Origin: Nitrososphaerota archaeon
Lineage (GTDB): Archaea; Thermoproteota; Nitrososphaeria; Nitrososphaerales; Nitrosopumilaceae
DNA: 7,212 nt
NCBI GenBank assembly: GCA_016871975.1
Contig: VHBM01000049.1
Coordinates: 1-7,212, forward strand
Reading direction: 5' to 3'
The position numbers and the translations under genes were made by a program. This document shows positions 1-4,629 of the stretch, in pieces; within the stretch, counting starts at the first letter, position 1, and each line of letters opens with the position of its first letter. Below the pieces are notes generated by a model, which was not told the DNA's origin, made no database searches, and saw only the letters and a list, made by a program, of their open reading frames with translations.

Positions 1-344
1 GTATAGTATTTGCCTGGAATGTTATGATCCGCAGAAAGAGGCAGTGTTACTTTTTGATCGTTATAGACAAGCTGTATCTTTAGTTTTTTTTCTAGTCCTG
101 AAATTCCATTTTTAAATTCTTGATCTTCTGGTTTTAGATTTGGATCAAGTGGACTAACAAACAGTTCAATTCCATTTGTTTCCCCAGAAACTACTGGTTC
201 ATTCATCCATCCAATCTCTAGTCTATAGTCTCCAACAGAATCAACGGTGTGACCAAATACAAGATTTGTCAGTGATAATATCGACAGTGCTGAAATAATT
301 AGTAAAAATTCTAGTCTCAATAGAGTGAGTTTCTTGCTATGCAA
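1..344 (-). CDS. Secreted copper-cluster protein, paralogue of the 3891-4532 gene (partial, 3' end off the left edge)
   Basis: Reading the minus strand from a TTG at 344 gives 114 complete codons that stay open to the window edge, so only the N-terminal part is seen. Residues 1-31 form a signal peptide (K4, K5, R10, then a hydrophobic run) ending V-F-G, so the mature protein should begin with His32. The following domain has a G-W (45-46), an E-P (49-50) and a G-K-Y-Y near residue 111. These align with the G-W, E-P and G-H-Y-F of the protein at 3891-4532, so the two are paralogues. I recall similar domains beside copC/copD in Chloroflexi and Actinobacteria, but no function is established. The start lies 11 nt after the stop of the upstream gene, suggesting one operon. 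No ATG is available; TTG at 320 is the alternative start. Coding status is fairly sure, the exact start is not. Confidence 0.8.
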   Translation of the reverse strand, partial: MHSKKLTLLRLEFLLIISALSILSLTNLVFGHTVDSVGDYRLEIGWMNEPVVSGETNGIELFVSPLDPNLKPEDQEFKNGISGLEKKLKIQLVYNDQKVTLPLSADHNIPGKYY

Positions 345-355
345 TTTATTATGTT

Positions 356-1993
356 CTACTTGATCTGGATTATTCCGTTTGTGATCAAGTATTGTATTCC
401 TGATACAAAGTCTTGATCAGAAATTGTGCCTTCTGACCACCATTTTGCGTTATTCTTTACCCAAATTGGTATCATGTTTGTTGCTGTTCCAGTTCCGGCT
501 GTTGTTGGAGGAATCTTCATGATTCCTTGGTTAATCAGGTATTGAATTCCTAAAATAAAGTCAGAGTCTCCAATTGTTCCACCTGACCACCATTTTGCGT
601 TATTCTTTACCCAAATTGGTATGGCAATTTCCTTTGGTTTAGTAGGTGTGCTTGGACCAACTTCAAAAATTCCACTTGCGATGCCAGCATATTTTTGATC
701 ATAGTATATTCCTTGCCCAAAAATCGCTAAATTGATTTTGTGAATATCTTGTAAGGGAATTGTAAGCTGTTGAACATCAATTCCTTCGCTTGCCATAATT
801 CCTGGCATTTTTGGATCTGTTCCTACGTTGGCATATAGCTCCTTGCCGTTTTTGTCAGTTATTGTAAATCCATAGTGTATGTTTTTGAGAAGTTTTCCAC
901 TTTCATCAAAAAATGAAATCTCAAATGGGATTTTATCTCCTGCCCCATAGCTACTGTCCCATGATATGAGTGCAATTGCATCAGAATCAAATTTTATTTC
1001 AAATGAATTTTTTGATACTTGACTTTGTGGTACAAGCTTGAATGACATTATTTTACCAGTATGGTGTGACATACCTAGTTCGTTGTTGATTCTTTGCAAT
1101 TCAGTTCCAGATACTAGAAAATGAATTACGTTCAAATCTTCAAATGAGTACGGATCAATTAGCAAAACTCTCTTGTCTACTTCGACATTATCTACTAAAC
1201 CCTTGAACTGTTTTCCTTCAGCATAAGCAGTAAAACTTTTTGGAACATGGATCTCTTCATGAACTACTTGAACTGTTTTTACATAGTTTGGATCCCAATT
1301 AAATGGCATATCAAAGGAAATTGAGCTGTCCTTTGTATCAAATTTGAAATTTTCAACATCATCATAGTAAGTTTTCACACTTACTGGAATTTGTTGTGCT
1401 TGTGCAGTTTTGATGAAAAAGTCTTGTTCTTGTGCAATGCTTACAAATGTATCATAAGTTAGAACCTCAGCTACCTGCGTTTTAGGACTACTTGCTCCTT
1501 CTATGTGGACTTTGATGTTATACAGACCGCCTTTGTCAAAAATAGGACCTGTAATGACTGGAACTTCACTGCCTTGTGAAGTCAGACCACCGCTTATTGG
1601 GTCTGGAAATCCATAGTATGTAGAACATTTCCACAGCTCAACCTCGGTACAACCACTTTTTGGTCTTAGTTTTACGTTTAGCTCGCCATCTGCATCATAA
1701 AATAGGTTTCTAGCTAACAGCTCGCCACTGCGCCAAATCTCTACCCTATATGTGACACTTTTTAGATTTTGATCTGTTTTTGTGTCAAAAAATCGTATTG
1801 CCATGTTAGCATTGATAAGATCACCAACTGTGATATCTGGTGGGTTTAGAATTGTACTGACAGTAACATCCATTCCTGCAAAACTTATTGGTGCTGCCAT
1901 ATCCATGCCCAAGCCATGACCATACACATCATTTGCAATCAATGGAATAAAGTAAAGTCCTACTAGTGAAAACAGAATAATCAGTTTATACAA
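356..1993 (-). CDS. Secreted thaumarchaeal protein with two Ig-like modules and two C-terminal W-W repeats
   Basis: A 545-residue exported protein of unknown function. Residues 1-25 form a signal peptide ending V-Y-G, so the mature chain would start at His26, followed by a Met-rich segment (H-G-L-G-M-D-M). Residues about 42-110 and 345-445 each look like an Ig-like beta module (G-D, then F-F-D, then an aromatic Tyr strand) shared with the next two plus-strand proteins. Cys115 and Cys123 could form a disulfide. The C-terminus carries two 38-residue repeats (458-495 and 508-545) containing W-V-K-N-N-A-K-W-W-S, a module common in exported proteins of ammonia-oxidising archaea. I recognise the whole protein as resembling a conserved Nitrosopumilales family without an assigned role. 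The start is TTG at 1993: there is no in-frame ATG ahead of the signal peptide, and a TATA-like palindrome lies about 28 bp upstream. It probably heads an operon with the partial gene at 1-344. Confidence 0.93.
   Translation of the reverse strand: MYKLIILFSLVGLYFIPLIANDVYGHGLGMDMAAPISFAGMDVTVSTILNPPDITVGDLINANMAIRFFDTKTDQNLKSVTYRVEIWRSGELLARNLFYDADGELNVKLRPKSGCTEVELWKCSTYYGFPDPISGGLTSQGSEVPVITGPIFDKGGLYNIKVHIEGASSPKTQVAEVLTYDTFVSIAQEQDFFIKTAQAQQIPVSVKTYYDDVENFKFDTKDSSISFDMPFNWDPNYVKTVQVVHEEIHVPKSFTAYAEGKQFKGLVDNVEVDKRVLLIDPYSFEDLNVIHFLVSGTELQRINNELGMSHHTGKIMSFKLVPQSQVSKNSFEIKFDSDAIALISWDSSYGAGDKIPFEISFFDESGKLLKNIHYGFTITDKNGKELYANVGTDPKMPGIMASEGIDVQQLTIPLQDIHKINLAIFGQGIYYDQKYAGIASGIFEVGPSTPTKPKEIAIPIWVKNNAKWWSGGTIGDSDFILGIQYLINQGIMKIPPTTAGTGTATNMIPIWVKNNAKWWSEGTISDQDFVSGIQYLITNGIIQIK
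359..472 (-). repeat. C-terminal W-W repeat, copy 2
   Basis: Encodes residues 508-545 of the secreted protein: I-P-I-W-V-K-N-N-A-K-W-W-S, then an acidic G-x-I-x-D-x-D-F stretch and G-I-Q-Y-L-I. It lies 150 bp (50 codons) from copy 1, and 433-472 is identical to 583-622 over 40 bp. Repeats of this type recur in many thaumarchaeal exported proteins; a role in cell-surface binding is only a guess. Confidence 0.9.
509..622 (-). repeat. C-terminal W-W repeat, copy 1
   Basis: Encodes residues 458-495, with the same W-V-K-N-N-A-K-W-W-S core as copy 2 and a linker of about 12 residues rich in Thr, Ala and Gly between them. The core is identical in DNA while the flanks have diverged. This fits either recent gene conversion or strong constraint on that stretch. 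Confidence 0.9.
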
Positions 1994-2016
1994 TGATTGA
2001 TTTTGTCGTAATTCCT

Positions 2017-2026
2017 TATTTAAATA
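2017..2026. promoter_or_regulatory. Palindromic TATA-like box in the divergent spacer
   Basis: The bases TATTTAAATA form a perfect 10-bp palindrome in the 77-bp spacer between the TTG start at 1993 and the ATG at 2071. On the minus strand its centre is about 28 bp from the start codon, the spacing of a leaderless archaeal promoter. On the plus strand transcription would begin near 2048, leaving a leader of about 22 nt that includes GTGAT at 2063-2067, which could pair with the 16S rRNA 3' end. One TBP site may serve both directions. This is inferred from spacing and composition only, in AT-rich DNA. Confidence 0.45.
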
Positions 2027-2070
2027 TACGATGAAATTATCAAACGCTACAAATTACAGTTAGTGATAAT

Positions 2071-2931
2071 ATGGTACAAATTTTATTATGTACTAAAAAA
2101 ATCAAAACGTTGTTGCGATTTCAATATTTTTTGATTTTATTGCCTCTTGTTTTCTATCCTGCATTTGCTCAAAGTGAATTAATACCAAATATTCCTCAAG
2201 TATTACCAACAGATCAAGGAACACTCAATGTGGGTTTTACTACAATTCCAGCTGAATTATTTGCTGGCGATACTGCAAAATTGCAAATTGATTTTCTTAA
2301 TACAAAAACTAACGAAATTCAACAACATATCGATTACAGAGTAACTGTTACAAGTGAAGGTCAAACAGTCTTTGGTCCCATACCTCTTACTCATACTGGA
2401 GAGGGTTCAGTAAAAATTCCTATTGAAGTAAATACAGCTGGTGATTATTTTGCATTAATTGAGATTGAAGGAATACTTTTTCAACCTATTCCACTAGAAA
2501 CTGTATCATTCAAGTTTACAGTAGCTGAGGCACAGACAAGCAACGGACCACAAAATGGTGGTTGTCTAATTGCTACTGCTGCATTTGGCTCTGAGCTTGC
2601 ACCACAGGTCCAGTTCTTGCGAGAAATAAGAGACAACACTGTACTATCAACTGCATCTGGTACATCATTTATGACTGCATTCAACTCATTCTACTATTCA
2701 TTCTCACCAGCAGTAGCTGACCTTGAAAGACAAAATCCAATGTTTAAGGAAACTGTAAAGATTGCAATAACACCGTTACTATCATCATTATCAGTGCTAC
2801 AGTATGTTGACATTGATACAGAATCTGAGATGTTAGGATATGGGATCGGAGTTATTTTATTAAATTTTGGAATGTATTTTGTTGTTCCTGCCTTACTAAT
2901 AACAAAAATATCCCATGTTATCAAAAAATAA
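2071..2931 (+). CDS. Exported protein with Ig-like module and CFI-box C-terminal domain
   Basis: A 286-residue exported protein. Residues 1-33 form a signal peptide (K9, K10, K12, R16, then a hydrophobic run ending A-F-A), with Gln34 as the likely first mature residue. Residues about 51-150 form an Ig-like module (G66-D67, Phe75, Tyr89) closely resembling the one in the cupredoxin protein downstream. Residues 163-245 match the CFI-box C-terminal domain: G-G-C-L-I-A-T-A-A-F-G-S with Cys165, then E-L-A-P-Q-V, L-R-E-I-R-D, and Y-Y-S-F-S-P. This domain is known at the C-terminus of many exported bacterial and archaeal proteins, but its function is unclear. A membrane segment (about 256-277) and a basic end follow, so the protein is probably anchored with the module outside. 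The invariant Cys could be a site of modification. The ATG start places the signal peptide correctly. The next gene begins 60 bp downstream on the same strand. Confidence 0.92.
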   Translation: MVQILLCTKKIKTLLRFQYFLILLPLVFYPAFAQSELIPNIPQVLPTDQGTLNVGFTTIPAELFAGDTAKLQIDFLNTKTNEIQQHIDYRVTVTSEGQTVFGPIPLTHTGEGSVKIPIEVNTAGDYFALIEIEGILFQPIPLETVSFKFTVAEAQTSNGPQNGGCLIATAAFGSELAPQVQFLREIRDNTVLSTASGTSFMTAFNSFYYSFSPAVADLERQNPMFKETVKIAITPLLSSLSVLQYVDIDTESEMLGYGIGVILLNFGMYFVVPALLITKISHVIKK

Positions 2932-2938
2932 CTGGCAA

Positions 2939-2967
2939 TTTTTGAAAAACGATCAAAGGGTTTTAAT
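2939..2967 (+). promoter_or_regulatory. Terminator-like and TATA-like elements ahead of the cupredoxin gene
   Basis: Just after the upstream stop is TTTTTGAAAAA (2939-2949), whose T-run could act as a weak archaeal terminator. It is followed by an A/G-rich stretch (2955-2960, possibly a BRE) and TTTTAAT (2961-2967). The last is centred about 28 bp before the ATG at 2992, as expected for a leaderless transcript. This would give the cupredoxin gene its own promoter and argues for the ATG rather than the GTG at 2968, which lies immediately beside the box. The call rests on spacing and composition only. Confidence 0.4.
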
Positions 2968-2991
2968 GTGCCTACTTTAGAACCAACATCA

Positions 2992-3879
2992 ATGAAGATT
3001 ACAACAACTGGTACAATCTTCGTCTTTTTGGCTGTTATGGCTAGCGTAATTGCTGCTCCAACAGCTTTTGCAGATCATATGACTGCAGAAGTATCAAACC
3101 CACCTGGATCAGGTTCTACTGATGCATGTGCAGCAACAAATGAATGCTTCATTCCATATGAAGTAACTATCGATGTTGGTGGACAAGTAACATGGACAAA
3201 CGATGATACTTTACCACATACAGTTACAAATGGAGATCTTAGTGTGGATCCAGATAATGTAGGAACTGTATTTGATAGCAGTCTCCTTATGGCTGGTAAT
3301 ACATTCTCACACAAGTTCGATGCTGCAGGTGAATATCCGTACTTTTGTATGGTTCATCCCTGGATGGTAGGAACAGTGATTGTGCAAGAAGCAATGGCTG
3401 AAGAGGAAGAACATATGGAAGAAGAAATGATGGAAAGCACTATGGTTGAAGGTATGTCATCTGATGGTACTGTAAAGGTAACAGTTTCTTCAGGTACTCC
3501 AACAGCAGGTGAAGTATTATCACTCCATGTAGAATTCATGGATGCTGCAACTGGTAGTGTGATAGAACACATAAACTATGAAATTACTGCAACACAAGGC
3601 GGTACTACAGTGCTTGAGGCAATGGGTGCACATGAACATATGGCAAGTGTTGAACATGCAACAGCTGCTCTAAGCTCTGGTGATCCTGTTGATGTCACGG
3701 TAACAATTCTTGGAATTGGATTTCCTGGTGATGAAGCAAACTGGACAGGACCAATGGGCGATGTAGTTATGTTCACAGTAGTTCCAGAATTTGGAACAAT
3801 CGCAGTTATGATACTTGGTATTGCCATAGTAAGCATCATTGCTATGACAGCAAGATCAAAAATAATTCCAAGAATCTAA
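2992..3879 (+). CDS. Plastocyanin-type blue copper protein with Ig-like module and PEFG-CTERM anchor
   Basis: A 295-residue exported copper protein. Residues 1-27 form a signal peptide ending A-F-A before Asp28-His29. Residues about 31-132 form a cupredoxin domain with a complete type-1 copper site: His76 (P-H-T-V-T), then Cys119, His122 and Met125 in C-x2-H-x2-M. A likely disulfide is Cys46-Cys52 (C-x5-C before F-I-P), as in other thaumarchaeal cupredoxins. Residues 134-158 form an acidic Met-rich linker, and 159-263 an Ig-like module with a His/Met cluster (H214, H216, M217, H222). P-E-F-G at 265-268, a hydrophobic segment (269-285) and a basic tail form a PEFG-CTERM signal, thought to be processed by a thaumarchaeosortase. 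Such proteins are candidate periplasm-like electron carriers in ammonia oxidisers. The start is uncertain: GTG at 2968 adds eight residues with no signal-peptide benefit, so the ATG is preferred. Confidence 0.95.
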   Translation: MKITTTGTIFVFLAVMASVIAAPTAFADHMTAEVSNPPGSGSTDACAATNECFIPYEVTIDVGGQVTWTNDDTLPHTVTNGDLSVDPDNVGTVFDSSLLMAGNTFSHKFDAAGEYPYFCMVHPWMVGTVIVQEAMAEEEEHMEEEMMESTMVEGMSSDGTVKVTVSSGTPTAGEVLSLHVEFMDAATGSVIEHINYEITATQGGTTVLEAMGAHEHMASVEHATAALSSGDPVDVTVTILGIGFPGDEANWTGPMGDVVMFTVVPEFGTIAVMILGIAIVSIIAMTARSKIIPRI

Positions 3880-3905
3880 ACTTCCAAATCTTATTTTCTT
3901 TTTAT
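3853..3905. terminator. Overlapping T-tract terminators of two convergent genes
   Basis: The plus-strand stop (3877-3879) and the minus-strand stop (3891-3893) are separated by 11 nt. Transcription rightward meets a T-rich run at about 3891-3905, inside the 3' end of the opposite gene. Transcription leftward meets T-runs complementary to the A-rich 3856-3865 stretch, inside the cupredoxin gene's end. Archaeal termination often uses plain T-tracts, so each gene's last codons may serve as its neighbour's terminator. No strong hairpin was seen. Confidence 0.4.
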
Positions 3906-4532
3906 CATGGCAATTATCGCCAAGATTACGCCAGCTGTACCAAGTGCTAGGCCAAAAACGCCAAAGTTGTATGCAGACTCGACGTTATAGCTAGCTGAGC
4001 TTGTATCTATACTACCAATTTTTGATTTAATATCAGAAACATCTTGCTGAAGTGATGACATGGCATTTTTTAATGCGTTAACATCTTGCCCAGATGTGCC
4101 TGTACTTGGAGGAAAGTCAAGTACTGCGGTACTTTCAACGGCTTCAACCGGTACAGAAACATCTACTGTTACACCATTAATTTCTCCTTTCAAATCAATT
4201 TCAATTGTGCCAGTTCTTGTTGGAATTATATCGGAAAAATAGTGTCCAGGTCTTGGATCAGAGTTGATATCAAGTGTTTTTGTTATACCGCCAAACTTGG
4301 CAGTTGCTTGTAGGTTTTTGAAAGCGTTTATCACGCCAGACTTGACGCTTTCTGATTCAATTTCACTTATTTCAAACGTTATAGAATTTCTAAGACCTAC
4401 TATAGGAGGCTCTATGCCCCAGCCAACTATTATCTCGTATTGCTCTACATTTACTGTCTTATGCCCAAATGCTATACCAAATGCTGAGCTAAAAAGTAAA
4501 AGTGCCATGGTTGTGAGTAGATAACGATTCAC
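3891..4532 (-). CDS. Membrane-anchored exported protein of the G-W/E-P copper-neighbourhood family
   Basis: A 213-residue exported protein. Residues 1-23 form a signal peptide ending A-F-G, predicting His24 as the first mature residue. Residues about 24-135 form a beta-rich domain with G37-W38, E41-P42 and G96-H97-Y98, followed by I-I-P-T-R-T-G and G-E-I-N-G-V-T-V-D. It is a paralogue of the partial protein at 1-344. A low-complexity linker, a short coiled coil (about 150-175, A-L-K and L-Q-Q heptads) and one membrane helix (188-210) ending K-R-K follow, so the domain should sit outside with a cytoplasmic tip. The coiled coil may drive oligomerisation. It is divergent from the CopC-CopD gene and shares its spacer, which suggests a linked role, perhaps binding copper. 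No function is established. GTG at 4532 is preferred because it adds Arg3 ahead of the hydrophobic core; ATG at 4508 is the alternative. Confidence 0.92.
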   Translation of the reverse strand: MNRYLLTTMALLLFSSAFGIAFGHKTVNVEQYEIIVGWGIEPPIVGLRNSITFEISEIESESVKSGVINAFKNLQATAKFGGITKTLDINSDPRPGHYFSDIIPTRTGTIEIDLKGEINGVTVDVSVPVEAVESTAVLDFPPSTGTSGQDVNALKNAMSSLQQDVSDIKSKIGSIDTSSASYNVESAYNFGVFGLALGTAGVILAIIAMIKRK

Positions 4533-4546
4533 AGCTTGCAGCTATC

Positions 4547-4558
4547 ATAACGTGTTAT
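4547..4558. promoter_or_regulatory. Short inverted repeat, possible operator for the minus-strand gene
   Basis: ATAAC-GT-GTTAT is a perfect inverted repeat with 5-bp arms. It lies 15-26 bp ahead of the GTG at 4532 and touches a TATA-like A/T stretch (4556-4563). A regulator bound here would block that promoter. Repeats of this length arise readily by chance in AT-rich DNA, so this is only a candidate. Confidence 0.2.
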
Positions 4559-4599
4559 TATCTTTACGCAAATGGTACAAACATCAAATTTTTCAATTG

Positions 4600-4608
4600 T
4601 TTAAATTA
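4600..4608 (+). promoter_or_regulatory. TATA-like box for the CopC-CopD fusion gene
   Basis: TTTAAATTA is centred about 26 bp before the ATG at 4630, fitting a leaderless archaeal transcript. GTGAT at 4615-4619 could instead act as a Shine-Dalgarno-like site if transcription starts farther upstream. The call is from spacing and composition. Confidence 0.45.
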
Positions 4609-4629
4609 TCAAGTGTGATTTAAAAAATT

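Noticed and set aside
433..622. The 40-bp direct repeat as a mobile element or CRISPR
   Set aside because: There are only two copies, both in frame within a repeated protein motif, with no transposase, terminal inverted repeats or regular spacers.
2481..2924. Two minus-strand open frames of 67 and 76 codons
   Set aside because: They lie opposite the well-supported CFI-box gene, have no signal, motif or promoter of their own, and their compositions look like antisense readings.
3075..3839. Three minus-strand open frames opposite the cupredoxin gene
   Set aside because: The plus strand encodes a complete copper site and sorting signal across this whole stretch. The antisense frames show no recognisable features.
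4060..4524. Three overlapping plus-strand open frames of 60-86 codons
   Set aside because: They lie opposite the 213-residue gene, whose signal peptide, paralogous domain and membrane helix are clear.
4533..4629. A small RNA or tRNA in the divergent spacer
   Set aside because: The 97 bp are AT-rich with no cloverleaf or stable hairpin that I could fold by eye. Promoter elements account for it.
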